Below are positions 43,965-53,513 of a DNA stretch of 64,000 bases, piece after piece. Below the pieces are notes generated by a model that did not search any database, was not told where the DNA came from, and was given only the letters and a program-made list of their open reading frames with translations. This DNA comes from JAILLW01 sp045629045 (lineage in GTDB: Bacteria; Bacillota; Clostridia; Lachnospirales; Lachnospiraceae), in contig JAZQQM010000004.1 in NCBI GenBank assembly GCA_045629045.1, positions 1-64,000 of the forward strand, given 5' to 3'. Made by a program: the position numbers and the translations under genes. Numbering within the stretch: position 1 is the stretch's first letter; the number at the start of each line of letters is the position of its first letter.

Positions 43965-45347
43965 ATGTCATTTACATCTCTTGGCTTTGCCATTTGTTTT
44001 CCAATTGTATTATTGATATATTATGCCGTTCCCGAAAGGATTAAGAAATTCTTTCTTATTTTTTGTTCCGTTTTTTTCTATATACTATTTGATTATAGGT
44101 TTATTTTTGTCTTGTTATTGATAACATTGTTTTCGTATGTTTTTGGACGTCTTTTATCAAAAAAGAAGATACCGGTCATTTTGGTGATTGGAGTAATCGG
44201 ATCGATACTACCGCTTATATTACTTAAATATCTGACAGTATATGAGAATCTTGCAGCAGTTACGGGAATATCATTTTATACATTGCAGGCAGTAAGTTAT
44301 ATGGTGGACTGTTATAAAGACAATACGAAATGTAATGCTTCATTTTGGAATTATGTGTTGTTTATGAGTTTCTTTCCGACTATTGTTTCGGGTCCGATTA
44401 AAAGATTTTCTTCTTTCTCCAAGCAGACTGATATTTCGCATACCTTTGAATATTTAAAGGTACGCCGCGGCTTATATATGATGGCCCTTGGTTACATCGA
44501 AAAATTAATGCTGGCTGATTGCGCAGCCAAGCTGGTTACGTCAGTATTTGACGGTACTACGGATTGCTCGGGATCTATGATAGTACTTGCGACAGTTACT
44601 TTCGGACTGCAACTGTATTTTGATTTTGCAGGATACAGTTATATGGCAATCGGTGCATCACTGATTTTGGGATATTCCATACCGGATAATTTCCTTCAGC
44701 CGTATTTTGCTGTGTCAATTAAGGAATTCTGGAGAAGATGGCATATTAGCCTGTCAGAGTTTTTGAAGGATTATGTGTATATCCCCCTTGGTGGTAACAG
44801 ACATGGAAATATACGAAAATATATCAATTTAATGGTTACTTTTCTTGTTTCCGGAATATGGCATGGTGTTGGCCTTAATTTCGTCTTTTGGGGTGCGCTC
44901 CATGGTATATATCAGATTATTGGTGACATTAAAAATCGAATATTTCACACTAATAAGAATAATATACTGTTAAGAGTCCTAAAGAGTATTCTGGTCTTTG
45001 GCTTGGTGGACTATGCATGGCTGTTTTTTAGAGTGAATTCATTATCGCAGGGATTTGAATTTACCAAGAATATTTTTACCAAATTTGATATTTCGGTACT
45101 TTCTTCAAGGTGGGTGTTTGATGCGGGAATGAATAAGATACAGCTGCTTTTCTATATAATAGTGGCAATACTGGTATTTGTCTTTGATGTTTATATGTAC
45201 AAAAATATAGATTTGTTCGAAAAACTGGGCAATTGTAAAACCTACATACGTTGGATTATATATTTTGTTATCATAGGAATTATTATTGTTGGTGCATTGT
45301 CGGGAATTGGCAGGAATGCAGGAGCATTTATTTACGGTGGATTTTAG
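43965..45347 (+). CDS. MBOAT O-acyltransferase, AlgI/DltB-like
   Basis: This 460-residue polytopic protein belongs to the membrane-bound O-acyltransferases that acetylate surface polysaccharides. Typical blocks are YTLQAVSYMVDCY, FFPTIVSGPIKRF, WRRWHISLSEFLKDYVYIPLGGNR, and SGIWHGVGLNFVFWGALHG, with the catalytic His at residue 300. AlgI-type proteins pass the acyl group to an extracellular GDS-family partner. That partner is encoded immediately downstream, three bases away. The glycan it modifies is presumably the product of this locus. Confidence 0.93.
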   Translation: MSFTSLGFAICFPIVLLIYYAVPERIKKFFLIFCSVFFYILFDYRFIFVLLLITLFSYVFGRLLSKKKIPVILVIGVIGSILPLILLKYLTVYENLAAVTGISFYTLQAVSYMVDCYKDNTKCNASFWNYVLFMSFFPTIVSGPIKRFSSFSKQTDISHTFEYLKVRRGLYMMALGYIEKLMLADCAAKLVTSVFDGTTDCSGSMIVLATVTFGLQLYFDFAGYSYMAIGASLILGYSIPDNFLQPYFAVSIKEFWRRWHISLSEFLKDYVYIPLGGNRHGNIRKYINLMVTFLVSGIWHGVGLNFVFWGALHGIYQIIGDIKNRIFHTNKNNILLRVLKSILVFGLVDYAWLFFRVNSLSQGFEFTKNIFTKFDISVLSSRWVFDAGMNKIQLLFYIIVAILVFVFDVYMYKNIDLFEKLGNCKTYIRWIIYFVIIGIIIVGALSGIGRNAGAFIYGGF

Positions 45348-45350
45348 ATA

Positions 45351-46289
45351 ATGAAGAAATTAGTGGGCAAGGGATTGATAGTCCTGTTAATGATAATCTT
45401 CATATTGGGAGTATTGGTGATAGCATCTGCTAATCCGTTATTTTCAGACAAACTCAATTTGCTGACCGATTCGGGGGGATATGCAGATTTCGGGACAGAT
45501 GAAGTGGCGAGCGTTTTGGAAATTATTGATAATGATACAGAAGCCACCAAATTGATTATAGGGGATAGTGTTGCAGCTCAGTTATTCGTTTCCCAGGCTC
45601 CGCAGGACTATTTGGTGGCGACAGGTAATCAGGCAATGACCTTCATGTGGCAATACTTTTTTACCGAAAGATTTATTAATACTCACCCCAATGCCGATGA
45701 TGTATACATAGTAGTAACTCCCGATTCTTTAACTACATTGTGGGATAGCGCATTAAGCTACCAGTATGTTGTAATGCCACTTGTAAGGTTCGGATATTAC
45801 GATCGACTTGATGCAACTTCAAAAGATGAGTTGTTAAAGATATATGGCAAAGAGTTTATGGAAAAGTCCGTAGTTTCTTTTATTGACAGATCTGGAATTA
45901 ACAGAAAATTGTTTCTTAACGGTTTGGATAAAATTTACTTTGACAAAGAACCTTATATTAAGGATTCCACTAAAGTATCAAAGATTGCAAAGGAGTATTT
46001 GTTAAAGACCTATAAGCTTTGTGAAGAAAATGGGGTGCAGATGCATTTTATTTGTTGCCCTGTTAAAGATACGTCGGAAATTCGCAGTAACATAGAAGAA
46101 TTGGCTAAGGATTACTTGTCATCTGAAATAGGGGGGCTGTTTCCTAAATTCTTTGACGGAATAATGTACTATTCGTCTGATTTATTTAAGGATGACATCC
46201 ATTTTAAGGATAATGTTTTGACGCATGAGTTTAAACGTGAAATAATAGAAAAGATTAAAGAAAACACAGGAGAATTTTCCGGTTTATGA
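45351..46289 (+). CDS. AlgJ/DltD-like GDS-motif partner of the MBOAT
   Basis: This 312-residue protein has an N-terminal membrane anchor (about 8-28) and an outside domain. LIIGDSVAAQLF carries the Ser nucleophile of SGNH hydrolases, and DDIHF near the C-terminus gives the Asp-His pair. This layout matches AlgJ/AlgX/DltD-like proteins that complete acyl transfer after an MBOAT. It starts three bases after the MBOAT gene and overlaps the next gene by four bases. Sequence outside the motifs is not familiar, so the role rests mainly on motif and position. Confidence 0.75.
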   Translation: MKKLVGKGLIVLLMIIFILGVLVIASANPLFSDKLNLLTDSGGYADFGTDEVASVLEIIDNDTEATKLIIGDSVAAQLFVSQAPQDYLVATGNQAMTFMWQYFFTERFINTHPNADDVYIVVTPDSLTTLWDSALSYQYVVMPLVRFGYYDRLDATSKDELLKIYGKEFMEKSVVSFIDRSGINRKLFLNGLDKIYFDKEPYIKDSTKVSKIAKEYLLKTYKLCEENGVQMHFICCPVKDTSEIRSNIEELAKDYLSSEIGGLFPKFFDGIMYYSSDLFKDDIHFKDNVLTHEFKREIIEKIKENTGEFSGL

Positions 46290-47440
46290 GTAAGATAATG
46301 TTTCACCTTAACACATTGGAACATGGTGGTGCCGAAAGAGTGGTGTCAAACCTGGCCAATGAGTTTTGCAAGGGTGATGATGAGATAATAGTAGCAACGG
46401 AGTGGTTCGGTGAAGAAGAATTTGAACTGGCCCCGAGGGTTAAGCGTATTCATGTGGGCTTACGCAGTAACGATGAGAAAAAGGGAAGAGTTGCGAAAAT
46501 TCTTCTTAGGAATAAATATCTTAAACAGGCAATAAAGGAAGAAAAACCTGATGTAGTAATTGCATTTGCCCAAAAGGCAATTTACAGAACACTAATGGTA
46601 GGTGCCGGAATTAAGGCTAAGATTATTGTGTGTGTGCGAATAGATCCGGTGGCTTTCTATTCTAAACCTATAGATAAGATAATGATTAGGCTGTTTAATC
46701 ATCGAGCTGACGGGGCTGTATTTCAGACTCCGCAACAAAGAGATTTTTTCCCGAAGCATCTTAGAAAGATATCTACGGTGATAGTTAATCCTGTACATGA
46801 TAAGTATCACTTAAAGAATGAATATGAAACTATTGCTACAATAACACCTAAATCTAAGAGCATAGTTACTCATTCAAGGTTAGTGGATTTTAAGAATCAT
46901 TTACTGCTTATTGACGGTTTCATGAAGGTTCATGAAACATATCCCGAATATGAGCTTAAGATATTCGGACCGGATTCCTTTGATGGAACTAAAGAAATTA
47001 TCGAAAATAAAATAGAAGAATATAACGCATCTTCTTTCATTCATCTGATGGGTGGAAGCGATACTATCGAAAGAGATGTGCCCAAAAGCGCAATATACGT
47101 AATGTCCTCCGACTATGAAGGAATGCCTAATTCCCTTGTTGAGGCTATGTGCATGGGAATGAGTATTGTTGCTACGGATTGCCCTCCGGGTGCTTCACGC
47201 ATACTTATGGGAGAGCCTGATGAGACCTTTGGCAAACTGATGCTTACTTCACGTGGTATTCTGGTTCCTATCAAAAATGCCGATGCTATCGCTGAAGGAA
47301 TTGAGTATCTTATTGAAAATCCCGAATATGCAAAGGAAGCAGGCTTTAATGCGGCCAAAGTATATGAAGAAACTAATACAACCTATATTGTATGTAAGTG
47401 GAAAGAATATATAACGAGAGTTATTGAAGGAAATAATTGA
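46286..47440 (+). CDS. GT4 glycosyltransferase
   Basis: This 384-residue GT-B enzyme opens with FHLNTLEHGGAERVVSNLANEF and ends with SDYEGMPNSLVEAMCMGMSIVATDCPPG, the donor-site E-x7-E of GT4. It overlaps the GDS-protein gene by four bases and the next GT4 gene by one. It is the first of three consecutive GT4 genes of similar size (46286, 47440, 48591) that together could add three sugars in turn. Donor and linkage are unknown. Confidence 0.87.
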   Translation: MSKIMFHLNTLEHGGAERVVSNLANEFCKGDDEIIVATEWFGEEEFELAPRVKRIHVGLRSNDEKKGRVAKILLRNKYLKQAIKEEKPDVVIAFAQKAIYRTLMVGAGIKAKIIVCVRIDPVAFYSKPIDKIMIRLFNHRADGAVFQTPQQRDFFPKHLRKISTVIVNPVHDKYHLKNEYETIATITPKSKSIVTHSRLVDFKNHLLLIDGFMKVHETYPEYELKIFGPDSFDGTKEIIENKIEEYNASSFIHLMGGSDTIERDVPKSAIYVMSSDYEGMPNSLVEAMCMGMSIVATDCPPGASRILMGEPDETFGKLMLTSRGILVPIKNADAIAEGIEYLIENPEYAKEAGFNAAKVYEETNTTYIVCKWKEYITRVIEGNN

Positions 47441-48594
47441 TGGAAAATAAAGAAAAACTCTTTCTTGTGTCACCAATGCTACATCAGGGCGGATTCGAAA
47501 GAGTATGTGTTACAACCGCAAAATTGCTGGAAAATGAATTTGATATTACAATTGTTATTTTTGACGATGCAGATATAGCATATGATATAGAAGGCTTAAA
47601 AATAGTTAATTTGAATTGTCCGGTAAAGGGTTCCGTACTTGGTAAAGTCCTAAATTCTCTTAAGAGAAGCCATAAACTAAAAAGGTTAAAGAAGATTGAG
47701 AAACCCGGTATTTGCTACAGCTTTGGTCTTACAGCCAATCTGGTTAACTGTCTTAGTACTGTTCCGGAAGTAAAGACCTGGACAGGTCTTCGCAGCTATG
47801 GAGATGTATATAACGAACGTTACATTAAACTTTTTATGAAAAAGTCAGATCTGGTTGTATGCTGTGCCAAAGAAATTGAAAAAGAATTGGCACAAAAGTA
47901 CGATTATAATAAAACAGCAACCTTATATAATCTGTACAATTTAGATCTAATCAAAAAGGAATCAGCTAAACCTATTGAAAATTGGCCGTTTGTTAATGAT
48001 GCGGATGAGTCCGGAAATAATAAGTTGAGATATCTTATTTCAATGGGACGGGATGATGATTCCAAGGGATTTTGGCATATGGTAAAAGCTTTTTATCATA
48101 TTCATAAAGCAGTTCCCGAAACACGGCTTATTATTCTAGGTGACGGTACTTTTGGGGAAAGCATAACACTCGCTACTAAACTTGGAATAAGAGACAGTAT
48201 ATATTTTGCCGGAATGTGTAAAGAACCATATAAATATCTTAAAAAGGCTGAGATATACCTTCTTACTTCCTGTGTTGAGGGCTTCCCTAATGCACTTGTT
48301 GAGGGAATGTCCTTAGGTTTGGCGTCTGTTGCAACTGACTGTTTATCAGGTCCACGCGAGATATTATGCCCTGACGATAGCAGATGTTATGGCATTTTGT
48401 TAAATAATATGACTAAAGAAAAAAACTATAATGCGGAGGATACTAGCGAAGAGCGTGAATACGCCGATGCAGTTATTGATCTTCTTACAAATAATGAAAA
48501 ACTGAAGAAATATCAGATGCTTGCGGTACAGCGTGCTGCTGATTTTTCTTATGAGAGTTACAAAGAAAGGTTTATTGAACTTACGAAACTATGA
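47440..48594 (+). CDS. GT4 glycosyltransferase
   Basis: This protein of about 384 residues is a GT-B transferase with the opening LFLVSPMLHQGGFERVCVTTAKLL. Its C-terminal donor domain has ISMGRDDDSKGFWHMVKAF and LTSCVEGFPNALVEGMSLGLASVATD. I start at the ATG at 47440, which shares one base with the previous stop, rather than the TTG at 47437. It resembles its neighbours but lacks the usual N-terminal GGAE, having GGFE instead. Sugar specificity is unknown. Confidence 0.85.
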   Translation: MENKEKLFLVSPMLHQGGFERVCVTTAKLLENEFDITIVIFDDADIAYDIEGLKIVNLNCPVKGSVLGKVLNSLKRSHKLKRLKKIEKPGICYSFGLTANLVNCLSTVPEVKTWTGLRSYGDVYNERYIKLFMKKSDLVVCCAKEIEKELAQKYDYNKTATLYNLYNLDLIKKESAKPIENWPFVNDADESGNNKLRYLISMGRDDDSKGFWHMVKAFYHIHKAVPETRLIILGDGTFGESITLATKLGIRDSIYFAGMCKEPYKYLKKAEIYLLTSCVEGFPNALVEGMSLGLASVATDCLSGPREILCPDDSRCYGILLNNMTKEKNYNAEDTSEEREYADAVIDLLTNNEKLKKYQMLAVQRAADFSYESYKERFIELTKL

Positions 48595-49718
48595 GAATTG
48601 CACTATATACCTCAAAAATGAATGACGGCGGTGTTGAACGTACCATGGCAAATATTGCCAATTATATGGTTTCCTGCGGACATGAGGTTCTTGTAGTTAC
48701 AACATACCTTAATGATGATGAGTATGAGCTTGATAATCGCATTAAACGTATTATTTCGGAACCCTCAAAGGAACTGCTTACAGGTAACAGAATTCACAAT
48801 TTTGTAACCAGATTTACCACCCTGCGTAATATATGGAAAGCTGAAAAACCGGACGTTATCTTTTCTTATTTGGGAAAAAATAATCTTATGGCTGTGGCAA
48901 CTTCGCGATGGCTTAATATTCCGACAGGGGTTGGCGTAGTTGCTACTCCTTCGGAAGAATACTACACACCGATTCTGGCGTTTTTGGCGAAGTTTTTGTT
49001 TAGATTTGCTGCAGGAATTGTACTTCAAACTAAAGAAAGCAAGGGCTTCTTTCCTAATGCTGTGCTTAAAAAGGCAGTAATTCTTAAAAATCCTACTTCA
49101 GAGGAATTTGATATGGCTCGATATGAGGGTGAAAGGGAAAAAGTTATTGTTTCTGTAGGAAGAGTGGATGCGAACAAGAATCATGAATTGATAATAGATG
49201 CTTTTGGAAATATCGCAAGGGATTATCCTGACTACAAATTGGTCATTTATGGTGATGGAGAATTAAGACAATCATTAATTAACAAGGTTGAGCGGATGGG
49301 ACTTTCTGCTCAAATCGAACTGCCCGGAAGAATAAATAATGTGGCAGACACTATTAAAAAAGCGACTGTTTTTGTATTATCGTCACAGACTGAAGGTAGT
49401 CCTAACGTACTAATTGAAGCTATGATGTTGGGCCTTCCTGTCATATCAACCGACTGTCCCTGCGGTGGACCGGCCGAATTAATAACGAATGGTGTGAATG
49501 GAGTGCTCACACCGGTAAATGACGTCGAAAAAATGCAAGATAACTTGCAAAAAATATTGAGCGACTTGCAGTTCGCGGAGCGAATTGGACGTGCTGCGAG
49601 CAGTACACGCGCTATTTATTCACCGAAAATTGTGCTAAACGAATGGAAACAGTTTCTCGAAGGCCTTGTAAATACTGAAAAAGGCAAAAATAGCGGACGA
49701 TTTTTTACAAAGAAATAA
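48591..49718 (+). CDS. GT4 glycosyltransferase
   Basis: This 375-residue GT-B enzyme has ALYTSKMNDGGVERTMANIANYM at the start, VSVGRVDANKNHELIIDAF in the donor domain and SSQTEGSPNVLIEAMMLGLPVISTDCPCGGPAEL as the E-x7-E region. It overlaps the previous gene by four bases (ATGA) and is the last gene of the uninterrupted plus-strand run before a 169-base gap. It presumably extends the lipid-linked glycan in the cytoplasm. Specificity is unknown. Confidence 0.86.
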   Translation: MRIALYTSKMNDGGVERTMANIANYMVSCGHEVLVVTTYLNDDEYELDNRIKRIISEPSKELLTGNRIHNFVTRFTTLRNIWKAEKPDVIFSYLGKNNLMAVATSRWLNIPTGVGVVATPSEEYYTPILAFLAKFLFRFAAGIVLQTKESKGFFPNAVLKKAVILKNPTSEEFDMARYEGEREKVIVSVGRVDANKNHELIIDAFGNIARDYPDYKLVIYGDGELRQSLINKVERMGLSAQIELPGRINNVADTIKKATVFVLSSQTEGSPNVLIEAMMLGLPVISTDCPCGGPAELITNGVNGVLTPVNDVEKMQDNLQKILSDLQFAERIGRAASSTRAIYSPKIVLNEWKQFLEGLVNTEKGKNSGRFFTKK

Positions 49719-49827
49719 TTGTCTGACAATTTCTGCAATTATCTCGAATTTATAATTGTATCAAAAAGAGAGACAATTTGCTGTTTTTTCTGCAAGTTTA
49801 TGCGCAAGTAAGGTGTGAGTGACAATT
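49717..49827. repeat. palindrome and three GACAATT repeats upstream of asnB-like gene
   Basis: AATTGTC T GACAATT (49717-49731) is a perfect 15-base palindrome overlapping the stop of the GT4 gene. GACAATT recurs at 49772-49778 and 49821-49827, about 47 and 49 bases apart. A TATAAT lies at 49751 and a TTGACA at 49848, but neither has a partner at proper spacing. The region may be an operator for the downstream gene; this is speculative. Confidence 0.4.
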
Positions 49828-49887
49828 AGTTCTTGTGGTGTTATTTATTGACATACAACATATGGTAGAGAAAGGTAACAATAACAT

Positions 49888-51795
49888 ATGTGTGGAATAT
49901 CGGGCTTTTGCAGTGATATACTCGACCATAAAAAGAATATCGAAATTATGATGAATCGTATGATACATCGCGGACCTGACAGCGGCGGTTACATTACGAT
50001 GGAAGATGCAGGTCTTACAATGGGTCATCGCAGATTGTCGATTATTGATGTTTCAAATAACGGTAATCAGCCAATGCTATCGCATAACGGGAGATATGTA
50101 ATAGTATTTAACGGCGAAATATATAATTACAGAGAACTTAAGGAAAAGCTTATTGCAACAGAGGCACTTAATATAAGTACGTCTGACTTTAACGGGACCT
50201 CCGATACCGAGGTGCTGTTGGAGTTAATTGCTTCTTATGGTGTTAAGGAAGCTGTTACGGAATGTAAGGGAATGTTTGCTTTTGCTCTGTACGACAAAAA
50301 AGAACGTGTGTTATACCTGTGCCGCGACAGAATAGGTGAAAAACCTTTATATTATGGAAAAGTGGGAGAAACTTTTGCATTTGCTTCGGATATCGGATCT
50401 ATTTCGGCTCTGGATGGTTTTGATAATGAAATAAATGAAGATATTTTAGATACATATTTTATTCATGGTTACATCCCGTCACCATACACAATATATAAGG
50501 ATATTTATAAGTTGTGTCCGGGTACAATACTGAAAGTTAATTTACCGTTTGATTTAAACGCGGATGTTATTATTGAACCCTATTGGAATATGTCGGAAGT
50601 CGCCTGCTATGGACAGGCCAACTTGTTTAAAGGAAGTTTTGAAGATGCAGTGGAGGAATTGGATAAACGCCTTAGAAATTCCATAAGAGGACAATTAATA
50701 GCAGATGTTCCGCTTGGCGCATTTCTATCTGCAGGCATTGATTCAACAACGGTCGTTTCTTTAATGCAACAGATATCGGATAAAAAAGTTAAGACTTTTA
50801 CAATCGGTATGGAAGATGCTGCTTTTAATGAGGCAGCCTATGCAAAGGATATAGCTAATCATTTAGGAACAGAACATACTGAATTATATATTACGGAGGA
50901 TGATGCAAAACAGGTTATACCGAAATTGTCATATATTTTTGCGGAACCTTTTGCGGATAGTTCGCAGATACCTACTTATCTTGTATCAAAGCTGACCCGT
51001 GAGCATGTTACGGTATCTCTTTCGGGAGACGGCGGCGATGAACTGTTTTGCGGGTATACTTCCTATAAATCCGTTACAGATGCATGGAATAAAATAAATA
51101 ACATACCATATCTAATTCGAAGACCTATAAGCTCTATAGTTTTGCATAGTCCGATTGCAAAAAATCGTAATAATCTTATCAGAGCTAATCTGCTTAAGGC
51201 TGCAAATACGAAAGAACTTTATAATTTGTCCAGAAATTGCGATCCGTTGATTACTAAGATTGCTTTATGTAATGGAAAATTAAAAAATAATAACGATAGT
51301 TTCGCTTCGAATTGTACCGGTGAAGCTCATCATGATATTATGTTGATGGACATGCTTATGTATCATCCGGATGATATTCTTGCTAAAGTTGACAGGTGTG
51401 CAATGGCGGTGTCTTTGGAAACCAGAGTTCCGATGTTGGATAAAGATGTTGTGGAGTTTGCATGGTCTCTTCCTATTGATTATTTGTATGATAGTAACAG
51501 TGGAATCGGCAAGAAGGTTTTACGGGAAGTATTATACAAATATGTACCAAAGGAATTAATGGACAGACCTAAAAAAGGATTTTCTATTCCGATAGAAAAA
51601 TGGATAAAATATGATCCGAAATTACGTGAATGGGCAGAAAACCTGATTAATCCGATGAAAATTGCTTTACAGGGATATCTTAATTCAGAAGTTGTATCTT
51701 ATTTGTGGAAGAATTACATTGAAAATGATGTGTGGTGCGTTCAAATTTGGTATATTTTGATGTTCCAGGCTTGGCTTGAACAGGAAGGCAGATGA
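49888..51795 (+). CDS. asparagine synthetase B-type glutamine amidotransferase
   Basis: This 635-residue protein combines an N-terminal class II glutaminase domain (nucleophile Cys2 in MCGISGF; HRGPDSGG, HRRLSIID and NGEIYNYREL also present) with a C-terminal synthetase domain. The ATP site LSAGIDST is at 280-287. It makes an amide from glutamine nitrogen and an adenylated carboxylate. In glycan clusters such AsnB-like proteins (for example WbpS) amidate uronic acids. With TviB/TviC-like enzymes in this locus, amidation of a HexNAc uronic acid is a reasonable inference; plain asparagine synthesis is the alternative. No ribosome site stronger than AAAGGTAA is seen. Confidence 0.88.
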   Translation: MCGISGFCSDILDHKKNIEIMMNRMIHRGPDSGGYITMEDAGLTMGHRRLSIIDVSNNGNQPMLSHNGRYVIVFNGEIYNYRELKEKLIATEALNISTSDFNGTSDTEVLLELIASYGVKEAVTECKGMFAFALYDKKERVLYLCRDRIGEKPLYYGKVGETFAFASDIGSISALDGFDNEINEDILDTYFIHGYIPSPYTIYKDIYKLCPGTILKVNLPFDLNADVIIEPYWNMSEVACYGQANLFKGSFEDAVEELDKRLRNSIRGQLIADVPLGAFLSAGIDSTTVVSLMQQISDKKVKTFTIGMEDAAFNEAAYAKDIANHLGTEHTELYITEDDAKQVIPKLSYIFAEPFADSSQIPTYLVSKLTREHVTVSLSGDGGDELFCGYTSYKSVTDAWNKINNIPYLIRRPISSIVLHSPIAKNRNNLIRANLLKAANTKELYNLSRNCDPLITKIALCNGKLKNNNDSFASNCTGEAHHDIMLMDMLMYHPDDILAKVDRCAMAVSLETRVPMLDKDVVEFAWSLPIDYLYDSNSGIGKKVLREVLYKYVPKELMDRPKKGFSIPIEKWIKYDPKLREWAENLINPMKIALQGYLNSEVVSYLWKNYIENDVWCVQIWYILMFQAWLEQEGR

Positions 51796-51799
51796 GGAA

Positions 51800-52756
51800 A
51801 TGAATATTATCCGAATGTCAGGCGGTCTTGAGAGGCAGATGTTTCAATATGCATTTTATTTGAAGCTTCTTAGTTTGGGCCGTGAAGTTAAATTTGATGA
51901 TATTAATGAATACAGAGACGAGTTAACTCGTCCTATTATGTTGTCTGTTTTTAATATTGATTATCCCAGAGCCACTTGGGATGAAATTATTTCTTTTACC
52001 GACCAGTCCAGAGATATTAAGGATAGATTTCGCCGTTTCTTCGGTAATGTTAGACGTAATGTAATTAAAGAGCAGGGTTTTTATGATCCGTCAATAATGG
52101 AACGGGACAATGTATATATTGACGGGAAATTTATGAGTCAGAAATATTTCGAGGATATACTTCCGGAAGTCAGAAAAACATATACTTTTCCGGATATCGA
52201 AAATCTTAGCCTGCCGCCAAAGGCAAATGCTAATTTCTTAATTTATTATGATGAAATAACCAAATGTGATTCTGTTGGGATACATATCAGACGAAGTGAT
52301 TCAAGATATAATGAGGAATTATATAAGGATATATGTACCAAAGAATATTACGGAGCCGCTATTAAATATGTTGTTGAGCGTTATCCCGATGCCAGGTTCT
52401 TTGTATTCAGTAATGAGCCAAAGTGGATTAAAGGATGGCTTAAAGATATAGTTATGACTCAGATTAGCGAAGGAATGACTCGCGAAGAGATTACAGAACT
52501 TCGTAAAAAATTCGTTTTGGTTGAGGCTAATGACGAGTATACATCATATCTTGATATGTTTTTGCTTAGTAAATGTAAGCACAATATAATGTCAAATTCC
52601 AGCTTCAGTTGGTGGGGTTCCTGGATTAATGATAATCCGGACAAGATTCAGATTGCCCCTGCACAATGGCTTAACGGAGTTGATTGTTCCGATATTTATA
52701 CGGAGGGAATGGTTCTTATCAATTCCAAGGGAAGAGTTGATAAGAGAATCAAATAG
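51800..52756 (+). CDS. GT11-like glycosyltransferase
   Basis: This protein of about 318 residues resembles GT11 fucosyltransferases. The features are SGGLERQMFQYAFYLKL at the N-terminus, VGIHIRRSD (the GDP-binding H-x-R-R motif), and SNSSFSWWGSWI near the end. GT11 enzymes add fucose or a similar 6-deoxy sugar. The GGLGNQ of the family is changed to GGLERQ here. I start at the ATG at 51800 behind GAGGAA, four bases after the asnB-like gene, rather than inside that gene. No GDP-fucose synthesis genes are in the window. A second, truncated GT11-like gene lies at 63571. Confidence 0.85.
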   Translation: MNIIRMSGGLERQMFQYAFYLKLLSLGREVKFDDINEYRDELTRPIMLSVFNIDYPRATWDEIISFTDQSRDIKDRFRRFFGNVRRNVIKEQGFYDPSIMERDNVYIDGKFMSQKYFEDILPEVRKTYTFPDIENLSLPPKANANFLIYYDEITKCDSVGIHIRRSDSRYNEELYKDICTKEYYGAAIKYVVERYPDARFFVFSNEPKWIKGWLKDIVMTQISEGMTREEITELRKKFVLVEANDEYTSYLDMFLLSKCKHNIMSNSSFSWWGSWINDNPDKIQIAPAQWLNGVDCSDIYTEGMVLINSKGRVDKRIK

Positions 52757-52768
52757 GATTGATGATTT

Positions 52769-53512
52769 ATGGAAAGATATATTAACGGTCGACTCCAACT
52801 GCCGGAAGTTACTCTGATGGCAATGACATCAGTCAAAGTTATGGAGACGGTTAAGGCAATGAAATACAGTATGAAGAATATTGACTTTGGTGATGCGGTT
52901 TTTATTTCTGATAAGAAACCTGTATATTTGCCCAAAGATATTCGTTTTGCCAAAACCACCAGATTGAATTGCATAGATGATTTTAACTACAAAATGATAT
53001 ATGAACTTACAGATTATATTCATACGGATTATGTTATGATAGTCCATTATGACGGTTTTGTGGTGCATCCAGAGCTCTGGAGAGAAGAGTTTCTGGATTA
53101 TGATTACATAGGAGCTCCCTGGCCGGATCCCCATGATGATTTTACATATCGTGATATTAACGGTAATCTTCAGAGGGTCGGCAACAGTGTGGGAATTAGG
53201 TCTAAGAGACTTTTGGACTTCCCTAATGAGGCTAATCTTCCCTTTGAAGCCGATCACGGATATTTTCATGAAGATGGATTTTTGTGTGTCAAGAACAGAC
53301 ATCTTGTTGAGGCTGCAGGAATGAAGATAGCACCCTTGGAAGTTGCTAAGTATTTTTCCCATGAAACGATGATTCCCGAAGTAGAGGGAATTACGCCCTT
53401 TGCTTTTCATAAATGGGCAGGAACAAATGCCGATTATCCCAAGTTTAAGGGTAAGCCGGAATTATTGCTTAGAATAGAGCGGAAAATAAAAAAGTCACGA
53501 GTTAGGAGTTAA
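52769..53512 (+). CDS. DUF5672-like protein, probable glycosyltransferase
   Basis: This 247-residue cytoplasmic protein resembles DUF5672 proteins of glycan loci. It has VTLMAMTSVKVMETVKAMKYSM, YVMIVHYDGFVVHPELW (a D-x-D-like YDG site), DYIGAPWPD, VGNSVGIRSKRLL and HEDGFLC. These look like a short GT-A fold with acceptor-side motifs. It starts 12 bases after the GT11-like gene and almost touches the next gene. Enzyme activity is inferred from the fold and position. Confidence 0.75.
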   Translation: MERYINGRLQLPEVTLMAMTSVKVMETVKAMKYSMKNIDFGDAVFISDKKPVYLPKDIRFAKTTRLNCIDDFNYKMIYELTDYIHTDYVMIVHYDGFVVHPELWREEFLDYDYIGAPWPDPHDDFTYRDINGNLQRVGNSVGIRSKRLLDFPNEANLPFEADHGYFHEDGFLCVKNRHLVEAAGMKIAPLEVAKYFSHETMIPEVEGITPFAFHKWAGTNADYPKFKGKPELLLRIERKIKKSRVRS

Positions 53513-53513
53513 T

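Noticed and set aside
52829..53410. 193-codon minus-strand open frame
   Set aside because: Antisense to the DUF5672-like gene, no ribosome site or recognisable domain.
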